Below, one piece after another: positions 1 through 6,202 of a DNA stretch of 7,196 bases. The stretch covers positions 282 to 7,477 of the forward strand of contig DHMA01000190.1 in the NCBI GenBank assembly GCA_002405555.1, read 5' to 3'. A model generated the notes under the pieces. That model did not search any database. It was given only the letters and a program-made list of their open reading frames with translations, and had not been told where the DNA came from. Numbering within the stretch: position 1 is the stretch's first letter; each line of letters starts with the position of its first letter. This stretch comes from Opitutia bacterium UBA4654 (GTDB taxonomy: Bacteria; Verrucomicrobiota; Verrucomicrobiia; Opitutales; Intestinicryptomonadaceae). The position numbers and the translations under genes are program-made.

Positions 1-227
1 CCGCAGGCGATGTACTGCGCAAGCTGCGCCGTGGAGCGGCGGCGAAGCTCCTTCGGATCCTGACGCACGGTGAGCGTGTGCAGGTCGGCCATGAAATAAA
101 AGCAATTAAATTCGTCAGGAAGAGCAGCCCAGTTCTTTACGGCGCCGAGGTAGTTGCCGAGGTGGAGTTTGCCCGTCGGCTGCGCGGCGGTCAAAACCAC
201 TTTTCTATTTTCGGGTTCAGTGCTCAT
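1..227 (-). CDS. trpS: Tryptophanyl-tRNA synthetase, N-terminal part (gene runs off the left edge)
   Basis: Cytoplasmic class I aminoacyl-tRNA synthetase that charges tRNA-Trp with tryptophan using ATP. Only about the first 75 codons are in the window. Reading the minus strand from the ATG at 227-225 gives a protein starting MSTEPENRKVVLTAAQPTGK. It continues into the segment LHLGNYLGAVKNW, which is the TrpRS form of the class I HIGH signature (HLGN), with the PTG that precedes it in this family. The segment FMADLHTLTV follows, matching the conserved strand-plus-DLHALT region of bacterial TrpRS. The KMSKS loop and the anticodon-binding part lie outside the window. No purine-rich Shine-Dalgarno sequence precedes the ATG. 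The gene is divergent from the HAD gene, sharing a 101-bp spacer. The family assignment is secure; completeness cannot be judged. Confidence 0.95.
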   Translation of the reverse strand, partial: MSTEPENRKVVLTAAQPTGKLHLGNYLGAVKNWAALPDEFNCFYFMADLHTLTVRQDPKELRRRSTAQLAQYIAC

Positions 228-238
228 TATTGACTTTG

Positions 239-266
239 TTTCTACCGAAAAGCTTCGGGCGTTCAA
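239..266 (-). promoter_or_regulatory. Possible sigma-70 promoter for trpS
   Basis: On the minus strand, TTGAAC (266-261) and TAGAAA (244-239) each match the -35 and -10 consensus at four of six positions, with a 16-bp spacer. They point at the trpS start codon. Transcription would begin near 232-233, only about five bases before the ATG at 227, giving a very short leader. The whole divergent spacer (228-328) is AT-rich with long A and T runs at 270-299, which could act as an UP element or simply be low-complexity DNA. I see no convincing counterpart promoter for the HAD gene on the plus strand. The call rests on motif matching only. Confidence 0.25.
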
Positions 267-328
267 CAATTTTTTCCGAAAAAAAACGCTTTTAAAAAAT
301 CCGCGCTCTGCAAAAATAAGCCGACGAT

Positions 329-988
329 ATGAAAAAAATTGGAGCGATATTCGACTGGGACGGCGTTGTCGTCGATTCCTGCAAGGAGCATTTGGACAGC
401 TGGCGCATGCTCGCCGAAGCCCACGGACACACCATTCCCGAAAATTTCATGCTCGACACTTTCGGCAAGCGCAATGTCGAAATCATACCCGACATCTTGA
501 AGTGGACTTCCGACCCCGCAGAGGTTCGGAAAATGTCGGACGAAAAGGAGGTCTACTACCGCAAAATCGTCGCCGACCGCGGGATTCCGACGGTCGAGGG
601 CGTCCGCGAATTTCTCGCAAAGCTGCGCGACGCAGGCGTTCCGTGCGCGATAGGCAGCTCGACCCCGCGCGAGAACCTCGAACAGGCTCTCGAAAAGCTT
701 GGGCTCTCCGAATTTTTCGCCGCCGCCGCCACAATGGAGGACGTCGAGCGCGGCAAGCCCGCCCCCGACGTTTTCCTCTGCGCCGCCGAGAAAATCGGCG
801 TTCCGCCACGCAAATGCGTCGTTTTCGAAGACTCCGAGGCGGGCATTGACGCGGCGATTGCCGCCCGCATGAAAAGCGTCGCCGTCGCCACTACGCACCC
901 CGCCGACTTCTGGGAAAGCCGTTTCGCGGGATTCCCCGATATTATTATAGAGAACTTCACTCCGCTTTCGGTGTCGGATATCGAATAA
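329..988 (+). CDS. HAD-superfamily hydrolase, subfamily IA (beta-phosphoglucomutase/phosphatase-like)
   Basis: Predicted cytoplasmic Mg2+-dependent phosphatase or phosphomutase acting through a phospho-aspartate intermediate. All four HAD motifs are visible in 219 residues, the usual length for the subfamily. Motif I is FDWDGVVVDS with nucleophile Asp9 and acid/base Asp11. Motif II is IGSSTPRENL around Ser110. Motif III is Lys143 in GKPAPD. Motif IV is FEDSEAG with Glu167-Asp168. The roughly 70 helical residues after motif I form the C1 cap typical of beta-phosphoglucomutase and phosphoglycolate phosphatase relatives. Asp11, two residues after the nucleophile, is present in both mutases and phosphatases, so it does not separate them. 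The ATG at 329 is the natural start because motif I follows at once; it has no Shine-Dalgarno. The stop lies 6 bp before uvrB, suggesting co-transcription. The substrate is unknown; a clean-up phosphatase such as a phosphoglycolate phosphatase is possible but not shown. Confidence 0.9.
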   Translation: MKKIGAIFDWDGVVVDSCKEHLDSWRMLAEAHGHTIPENFMLDTFGKRNVEIIPDILKWTSDPAEVRKMSDEKEVYYRKIVADRGIPTVEGVREFLAKLRDAGVPCAIGSSTPRENLEQALEKLGLSEFFAAAATMEDVERGKPAPDVFLCAAEKIGVPPRKCVVFEDSEAGIDAAIAARMKSVAVATTHPADFWESRFAGFPDIIIENFTPLSVSDIE

Positions 989-994
989 TTCAAA

Positions 995-2953
995 ATGGAA
1001 AGCCTTTTCAAACTTTCGTCGAAGTACGCGCCGTCGGGCGACCAGCCCAAGGCGATTGACGCGCTGTGCAAAAGCATAGAGTCGGGCTCGAAGTACTCCA
1101 CACTCGTCGGGGTAACGGGTTCGGGCAAGACTTTCACGATGGCGAACGTAATCGCCAAGATGAACCGCCCCGCGCTGATTATCTCTCACAACAAGACGCT
1201 TTCGGCGCAGCTCTATTCCGAATTCAAGGAGTTCTTCCCCGAAAACGCCGTCGAATACTTTGTAAGCTATTACGACTATTACCAGCCCGAAGCCTACATT
1301 CCCCAAACCGACACCTACATTGAAAAGGATTCGTCTATAAACGACGACATCGAAAAACTGAGGATTTCCACGGCAAGCTCGCTCGTCTCGCGGCGCGACG
1401 TTATCGTGGTTGCGACGGTTTCGTGCATCTACGGCTTGGGCTCGCCCGAAGACTTCCGCAAGATGATGATTCCGCTCCGCAAGGGCTTGGAAATTTCGCG
1501 CGAAAGCCTCGCCGAGCGCATGATAGACATTCGGTATTCGCGCAACGATGCGTCGTTCGAGCGCGGGGTTTTCAGGGTTCGCGGCGACGTCATCGACATC
1601 TATCCGGCGTATCTCGACACCGCGCTGAGGGTCGAATTTTTCGGCGACGAAATAGACTCTCTCAAAAAAATCGACCCCCTCACGGGCGAAAGTTTGGGCA
1701 GGCTCGACCGCTTCGACCTCTATCCCGCAACGGGCTTCGTAACCCCGAAAGATGCGGTCGAGGCTGCGACGGTTTCAATCCGCGCCGAGTTGGAGGAGCG
1801 CGTTGCGCAGCTTGAGCGCGAGAACAAACTTCTCGAAGCCCAGCGCATAAAAATGCGCACAGAGCAGGACTTGGACTTGCTCGCCGAAACGGGCTTTTGC
1901 ACGGGCATAGAAAACTACTCGCGCCACTTGGCGGGGCGTCCCGCAGGCTCGCGCCCGTGGTGTCTGCTCGACTTCTTCCCGAAAGACACACTGCTGTTCC
2001 TCGACGAAAGCCACGTAACATACCCGCAGATTCGCGGCATGTTCCACGGCGACCGCTCGCGCAAGGAGCGGCTCATCGAATACGGCTTCCGCCTGCCAAG
2101 CGCGCTCGACAACCGCCCGCTCCGCCCCGAAGAGTTCGACGCCCTCACGGGGCAGACGGTTTTCGTCTCCGCAACCCCCGCGCCGTTCGAGCTTTCGGTA
2201 AGCGACACCGTCGTCGAACAGATTATCCGCCCGACGGGGCTTCTCGACCCCGAAATGATTGTCCGCCCTATAAAGGGGCAGGTGGAGGACTGCACCGCCG
2301 AAATCAAGGCGGCTGCCGAGCGCGGCGAACGCGTTTTCGTTACAACCCTCACAAAGCGCATGAGCGAGGAAATTACGGACTACCTGCGCGAAAACGGCGT
2401 CAAGGTAGAGTACCTCCACAGCGACATCGACGCAATCGAGCGCGTCGAAATTCTGCGGCGTCTGCGCTTGGGAGAGTCGGACGCCCTCGTTGGGGTCAAC
2501 CTTTTGCGCGAGGGAATCGACGTTCCCGAAGTGTCGCTTGTCTGCATTCTCGACGCCGACAAGGAGGGCTTTTTGCGCAGCGCGACAAGCCTTATCCAGA
2601 CGGCGGGACGCGCCGCCCGCCACGTTGACGGGCGCGTAATCTTCTACGCCGACAACATCACGGGCTCGCTCAAAACCGCCCTCGACACCTGCCGCCGCCG
2701 CCGCGAAGAGCAAATGCGCCACAACGCCGAATTCGGCATTACCCCGCAATCTGTCAGCCGCCCGATTCAGCAGCCGCTTGTGAAAAAGGAAAACAAGTTC
2801 GCAAACGTCGGCAAAAAATCGAAAAGCGAAGTCGCGCGGCTCGTCGACGAGCTCCAACAGGAAATGCTCTCCTGCGCCGACAGGCTCGACTTCGAACGCG
2901 CCGCTGTTCTGCGCGACCAAATCAAATTTATCCGCGAAAATTGCGCCAAGTAG
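995..2953 (+). CDS. uvrB: UvrABC system protein B (excision nuclease subunit)
   Basis: DNA damage-verifying helicase-like subunit of nucleotide excision repair. It is loaded by UvrA, clamps one strand with its beta-hairpin, and recruits UvrC for dual incision. At 652 residues it is slightly shorter than the E. coli protein (673). Visible features in order: the N-terminal YAPSGDQPKAI motif; Walker A GVTGSGKT (39-46); the beta-hairpin with its aromatic run YYDYYQPEAYIPQ (92-104), expected to insert between strands; the DESH Walker B box (337-340); helicase motifs GVNLLREGIDVPEV (500-513) and QTAGRAAR (535-542); and a C-terminal UVR domain (about 611-646, DFERAAVLRDQI) that contacts UvrC. No expected motif is missing. 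The ATG at 995 fits the family's N-terminus, sits 6 bp after the HAD stop, and lacks a Shine-Dalgarno, so translation may be coupled to the upstream gene. I see no LexA-type box upstream. A 123-bp gap follows before the next gene; it holds a weak 5-bp inverted repeat (2990-2994 with 3003-3007) without a T-run. Confidence 0.98.
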   Translation: MESLFKLSSKYAPSGDQPKAIDALCKSIESGSKYSTLVGVTGSGKTFTMANVIAKMNRPALIISHNKTLSAQLYSEFKEFFPENAVEYFVSYYDYYQPEAYIPQTDTYIEKDSSINDDIEKLRISTASSLVSRRDVIVVATVSCIYGLGSPEDFRKMMIPLRKGLEISRESLAERMIDIRYSRNDASFERGVFRVRGDVIDIYPAYLDTALRVEFFGDEIDSLKKIDPLTGESLGRLDRFDLYPATGFVTPKDAVEAATVSIRAELEERVAQLERENKLLEAQRIKMRTEQDLDLLAETGFCTGIENYSRHLAGRPAGSRPWCLLDFFPKDTLLFLDESHVTYPQIRGMFHGDRSRKERLIEYGFRLPSALDNRPLRPEEFDALTGQTVFVSATPAPFELSVSDTVVEQIIRPTGLLDPEMIVRPIKGQVEDCTAEIKAAAERGERVFVTTLTKRMSEEITDYLRENGVKVEYLHSDIDAIERVEILRRLRLGESDALVGVNLLREGIDVPEVSLVCILDADKEGFLRSATSLIQTAGRAARHVDGRVIFYADNITGSLKTALDTCRRRREEQMRHNAEFGITPQSVSRPIQQPLVKKENKFANVGKKSKSEVARLVDELQQEMLSCADRLDFERAAVLRDQIKFIRENCAK

Positions 2954-3076
2954 CCTGCCGTCCGCAATAATTTTCTTGCAAAGGAGCGGGCGCAAAATAG
3001 TCTGCGCAAACGTTAGCCCGATTGCGTCTCAAACGTATTCGGGGGGAGTTTTATTAATCTACAAAAACTATACACT

Positions 3077-5890
3077 ATGGGAATATCCAAAAAATTATGG
3101 CTGCCGCTTGCGGCGTTCGCGCTGTCGGCTCTGTCGGCGACGGCGGCGGCAAAATTCAAATTCGTGGAGCTTGCGGGCAACACGCCGCTTACGGCAAACA
3201 TCGAGGGAGACTACATGCCGATTAACGGGCTGAAAGCGGGCGAAGTCCGCAACTTGGGCGGCATAGATTTTAAAGTGGGCGACTCCGTTATGCGCCTCGA
3301 CGCCCGCAAAAAGACCGTCCTGAAAGTTCCCGCAAGCAGGGACAGCTACAAGTACCTCTACATTCTTTCCAACCGCGGCGACAAAATCAAAAAGGACAAT
3401 CCCAAAAAGGACGTTTCATTCCTCTATGTCCGCAACAAGCGCAGCGAAGTCCGCACTTATCCCAAGCTTTTCCGCGACACCGCGAGCATGTCGAAAAGCC
3501 AGACGCTCGAAAATTCAAAACCCGTCTACGGCGGCAAAAACGGCGAGCCGTACCTCTACATTTCGGTTGTGCCGATTAACCAAATCCGCGCGGGCGGCGT
3601 CGAGGAAATCGAATTCGAGCCGCGCAACCTTGTTTCGTGGAATATCGTGGGCATCACGCTCTCGAACGAGAAAGTCAACACGGGCTTGGTCTACCAGCTC
3701 GGCGGGCAGGAGTGGAAGGCGGTCGATATGTCCGACTTGGAAATCGAGGCTGGCTCAGCGCTCGACATGTCGAACCTCATGACTCCCGCTCCCGCGGGCA
3801 AATTCGGCAGGCTGATTGTCAACAAGGACGGGCACTTCGCCTTTGCCGACAAGCCCGACGAACGCGTAAAATTCAAGGGCACAAACTCGCGCCCAGGCAA
3901 CAGGTTCGGCATCGAAATCAAGACGCACGAGGACATCGACAACTACGTTAAAAAATTCCGCAAGCAGGGCTACAACATGCTCCGCTGGCGCATTTCCATG
4001 TATCCGCGCGAATTCGATGCTCCTTTCAAAATGAAGAAAAATATCCGCGACCTCTACGACTATCTGATTTTCGCGCTCGCCCGCGAGGGCATTTACTCGC
4101 ACTGGATGCTCGCAAGCCACGATGTCGGCGAAATCGGCTTCGACTGGTCCGACCGCTTCGACACCAAGTCGCTCTTCATTTTCGGCGACCCGACCGTCCG
4201 CGAGGCGTGGCGCAAATTCGTCCGCATGCAGCTCGACCACGTCAACCCCTACACGGGCAAGGCGTGGAAGGACGACCCGTCAATCGCGACAATCGAATAC
4301 TTCAACGAGCTTGACACCCTTCTTCCCTTCCACCACGGCATGACCGCAAAGGGCAGGGCGTTCGGAGACTCCGCGTTCCAGAAATGGGCGCAGAAGAAAT
4401 ACGGCAAAATCGACGCCCTCAACAAGGCTTGGAAAACCTCGTTCAAGAGCTTTGCGGAAGTGCGTCCGTTCAATGTCGAAAAGCACAGAAACCCCGTCGA
4501 CATTCCGCAGTTCGTGCTCGACTCCACTCGCGAAATGCAGCAGTTCTGCGAAAACGTCGTGCGCAAGGAAATCGGCATGAAAGCGCCCCTCCACCAGCAC
4601 AACTGCGTAATCCGCACCGACGTCTACATGCTGAGTGCCGAAGCAGGCAGCTACATGGCAAACAACCTCTACTTCTGCCACCCAAGCGCGTTCATGAGCG
4701 AAGGCTCGCGCGTGGGTCAGGGCAGCTCTCTTACGCCCGACTACGCCGCCGCCTACTGGCTGCACGCCGCAAACAAGAGAATTGCGGGGCGTCCGTACGC
4801 TGTAACCGAATACCAGCACTCGCACTGGAACCAGTACAAGCACGAGGCGGGCGTCCTCTTCCCCGCGTACTCCGCCTTTCAGGATTTCGACAACCTCACC
4901 GTCCACGACGAAGCCGTTTCGGCGAGAGCTCCGCACAGGCTCGGTACTTTCGAGGTGTTCAATTCGCCCGTCTACCGCGCAAACGAATTCCTCAGCTGCT
5001 TCCTGTTCTACCGCGGCGACGTCAAGCCCAGCCCGCACAGGGTGGACGTCGTCTACAACAAGGAGTATGTGGAGTCGTCGCCGCTGATGGGGCGCGGCAT
5101 GAACCACGAGCAGGCGAAGCTTGCGTTCATGACGGGCTTCGGCATCGACTTCCCCACGGCGCGGAAAATCGACGAGCTTAAAAACGTCCCCGTAAAGCCC
5201 GCCGACATCAAATGGAAGCCCATGGGCGCGGCGAAAAACATCTGGGGCAACGGCTCGAATCCCGCTCCCGCGATGGAGAAAAAAGACTTCGACATAGCCG
5301 CCGCCGCCAAGACCCTCAAACGCGACAGAATTCTCACCCCCGACAACATCTCCGACCCCGCAAAGAACATCTATCAAACCGACACGAAGGAAATCACGCT
5401 CGATTTGAACGCGGGAACGGTCAAGGTTATCACGCCGAAGTCCGAGGCTGTCGTCGTCAAGGAGAACACGCGCGACATCAATCTCGACAGGCTTTCGGTG
5501 AAGTCGTCGAGCGTCCCCGCGTCGGTCGCGGTCGTCTCCGTTGACGGCAAGCCGCTTGCCGACAGCGGCAGAATGGTGCTTGTCTACAACACCGACAACG
5601 CCTCCACCGGTTGCGAGCTTTCCATGGATCGCATGACGCTCATAAGCGTGGGTTCGTTCCCGATTATCGTGCGCACAGGCAAGCTTTCGGCCGAGTTCAA
5701 ACTGCCCGAACAGAACTTCTTTATGCGGCTTTTTGCCCCGAAAAAGTACAAGGTTTACGCGCTGAAAATCACGGGCAAAAGGGCGGAAGAGGTAAACTTC
5801 GAGGTAAGGGACGGCAAGATGATAATAGACCTCGACACCTCCAAACTGAAAGAACCGGCAGTGTTTTTCGAAATCGTTGACGAGGCGTGA
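3077..5890 (+). CDS. Secreted multidomain glycoside hydrolase-like protein (clan GH-A TIM barrel)
   Basis: Predicted exported carbohydrate-active enzyme of 937 residues. The N-terminus has a Sec signal peptide: Lys5-Lys6, a hydrophobic core (7-21), and an AAA cleavage site near residue 25. Residues 26 to about 260 look beta-rich and could be an accessory or carbohydrate-binding region. The barrel runs from about 265 (KFKGTNSRPGNRFG, then NMLRWR at 300-305). It contains IEYFNELDT (406-414), whose Asn410-Glu411 pair matches the GH-A acid/base signature. It also contains PYAVTEYQHSHWN (573-585), where Glu578 is the likely nucleophile. The 167-residue spacing is plausible for GH5- or GH42-like barrels. 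Residues 760-937 are again beta-strand-like, as in C-terminal sandwiches of such enzymes. No sorting signal or membrane anchor is seen. The ATG at 3077 is chosen because the signal peptide starts there; the G-rich run at 3041-3048 is too far upstream to serve as a Shine-Dalgarno. Exact GH family and substrate are not recognisable to me. Confidence 0.85.
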   Translation: MGISKKLWLPLAAFALSALSATAAAKFKFVELAGNTPLTANIEGDYMPINGLKAGEVRNLGGIDFKVGDSVMRLDARKKTVLKVPASRDSYKYLYILSNRGDKIKKDNPKKDVSFLYVRNKRSEVRTYPKLFRDTASMSKSQTLENSKPVYGGKNGEPYLYISVVPINQIRAGGVEEIEFEPRNLVSWNIVGITLSNEKVNTGLVYQLGGQEWKAVDMSDLEIEAGSALDMSNLMTPAPAGKFGRLIVNKDGHFAFADKPDERVKFKGTNSRPGNRFGIEIKTHEDIDNYVKKFRKQGYNMLRWRISMYPREFDAPFKMKKNIRDLYDYLIFALAREGIYSHWMLASHDVGEIGFDWSDRFDTKSLFIFGDPTVREAWRKFVRMQLDHVNPYTGKAWKDDPSIATIEYFNELDTLLPFHHGMTAKGRAFGDSAFQKWAQKKYGKIDALNKAWKTSFKSFAEVRPFNVEKHRNPVDIPQFVLDSTREMQQFCENVVRKEIGMKAPLHQHNCVIRTDVYMLSAEAGSYMANNLYFCHPSAFMSEGSRVGQGSSLTPDYAAAYWLHAANKRIAGRPYAVTEYQHSHWNQYKHEAGVLFPAYSAFQDFDNLTVHDEAVSARAPHRLGTFEVFNSPVYRANEFLSCFLFYRGDVKPSPHRVDVVYNKEYVESSPLMGRGMNHEQAKLAFMTGFGIDFPTARKIDELKNVPVKPADIKWKPMGAAKNIWGNGSNPAPAMEKKDFDIAAAAKTLKRDRILTPDNISDPAKNIYQTDTKEITLDLNAGTVKVITPKSEAVVVKENTRDINLDRLSVKSSSVPASVAVVSVDGKPLADSGRMVLVYNTDNASTGCELSMDRMTLISVGSFPIIVRTGKLSAEFKLPEQNFFMRLFAPKKYKVYALKITGKRAEEVNFEVRDGKMIIDLDTSKLKEPAVFFEIVDEA

Positions 5891-5917
5891 AAGCACCTCT
5901 CTAACGGCGTTTCTGAC

Positions 5918-6039
5918 GGCGCGTTATAATACCGTTGATGCGGCGTTTCCCCGCACAGTCAGACCGCTCGCGTACAAAAGTACGCCACGCGCCCTGCCTG
6001 CGCGGGAAAGCCACCGCCTGAACGGCATTCTAACGCCCC
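5918..6039. repeat. Nested imperfect palindrome of about 120 bp
   Basis: The outer arm 5918-5936 (GGCGCGTTATAATACCGTT) is complementary to 6021-6039 at 16 of 19 positions. Inside it, GGC-g-TTTCCC-CGCA (5942-5955) pairs with TGCG-c-GGGAAA-GCC (5999-6012), giving 13 base pairs with two single-base bulges. At the apex, GCGTAC (5970-5975) and GTACGC (5980-5985) form a perfect 6-bp hairpin with an AAAA loop. The three pairings are mutually compatible and form one long cruciform or stem-loop starting 27 bp after the hydrolase stop. No T-run follows on either strand, so it is not an intrinsic terminator. It could be an interspersed palindromic (REP- or MITE-like) repeat, a structured RNA, or an mRNA-stabilising 3' structure. 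The complementarity is seen directly; the role is unknown. Confidence 0.75.
5925..5930 (+). promoter_or_regulatory. Exact TATAAT -10-like hexamer inside the palindrome arm
   Basis: TATAAT matches the -10 consensus exactly. The best -35 candidate upstream is CTAACG (5901-5906), three of six matches with an 18-bp spacer, so the promoter as a whole is weak. If used, it would start a transcript near 5937 that ends at the terminator around 6140, about 200 nt with no good reading frame. That transcript would lack the palindrome's outer left arm. The hexamer may equally be a chance product of the arm sequence. Confidence 0.2.
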
Positions 6040-6104
6040 TAAAAATAGAGTGCTATCGCACGAAGATTTTAAAATGCGTTGAGATAAAAGTTGAGTTAAT
6101 TGGT

Positions 6105-6145
6105 AAGCGGAGATTCCTTGTTTAGGGATTTCCGCTTTTCTTTTC
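6105..6145 (+). terminator. Strong intrinsic (rho-independent) terminator
   Basis: A continuous 14-bp stem, including two G-U pairs, is formed by 6105-6118 (AAGCGGAGATTCCT) and 6124-6137 (AGGGATTTCCGCTT), with a 5-nt loop TGTTT. The run TTCTTTTC follows immediately. It works only on the plus strand, because the other side of the stem is not T-rich. It lies 214 bp after the hydrolase stop, so it ends either a long hydrolase 3' UTR carrying the palindrome, or a separate small RNA. It insulates the Sel1 gene from upstream transcription. Confidence 0.88.
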
Positions 6146-6163
6146 ATCTATTCCAATATCGAA

Positions 6164-6193
6164 TTGACTGTTTATATTGTATGTCGATAGAAT
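6164..6193 (+). promoter_or_regulatory. Sigma-70-type promoter of the Sel1-repeat gene
   Basis: TTGACT (6164-6169) and TAGAAT (6188-6193) each match the -35 and -10 consensus at five of six positions with an 18-bp spacer, in an AT-rich stretch just after the terminator. Initiation would be expected around 6199-6201, while the start codon is at 6203, so the mRNA would be leaderless or have a leader of only a few bases. An alternative -10, TATATT (6173-6178), has a poorer -35 partner. Confidence 0.6.
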
Positions 6194-6202
6194 ACGGGGT
6201 TA

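Larger units (their letters stand above)
5891..6202. other. Structured intergenic region without a convincing gene
   Basis: This 312-bp gap holds, in order: a nested palindrome (5918-6039), a short hairpin GTGC-TATC-GCAC (6050-6061), a 10-bp palindrome ATTTTAAAAT (6066-6075), an intrinsic terminator (6105-6145) and a promoter (6164-6193). Short direct repeats are also present: CGGCGTTTC at 5905-5913 and 5941-5949, and TCTAACG at 5900-5906 and 6029-6035. Small open frames on both strands (5877-6125 plus, 5959-6147 minus) run through the hairpins, have no recognisable product and are not called as genes. Confidence 0.7.

Noticed and set aside
245..258. CCGAA-AAGC-TTCGG hairpin in the trpS/HAD spacer as an operator or attenuator
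   Set aside because: A 5-bp stem with no T-run and no leader peptide is too weak to support a regulatory call; it may overlap the trpS promoter spacer by chance.
2988..3007. Possible terminator after uvrB (GCGCA / TGCGC)
   Set aside because: The stem has only 5 bp with an 8-nt loop and no T-run follows, so it is not convincing as an intrinsic terminator.
3041..3048. G-rich run as the hydrolase Shine-Dalgarno
   Set aside because: It ends 28 bases before the ATG, far beyond the normal 5-10 base spacing, and no in-frame start closer to it preserves the signal peptide.
4280..5896. 538-codon open frame on the minus strand opposite the hydrolase gene
   Set aside because: It lies antisense to a well-supported secreted enzyme, has no recognisable domain, and reflects codon bias of GC-rich DNA that suppresses stops in the opposite frame. 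The same applies to the long minus frames at 263-1306 and 1775-2995 opposite the HAD gene and uvrB.
5918..6039. Integron attC site
   Set aside because: The size and imperfect arms with GTTA/TAAC-like ends resemble attC, but the core-site order is wrong for RYYYAAC at the left end and GTTRRRY at the right end on either strand, and no integrase or cassette array is present.
5877..6125. 82-codon plus frame and a 62-codon minus frame (5959-6147) in the intergenic region
   Set aside because: Both run straight through the palindrome; the minus frame also crosses the terminator stem. Neither has a recognisable product or a ribosome-binding site. The plus frame overlaps the end of the hydrolase gene. 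Such frames are commonly called in MAGs where a repeat lies.
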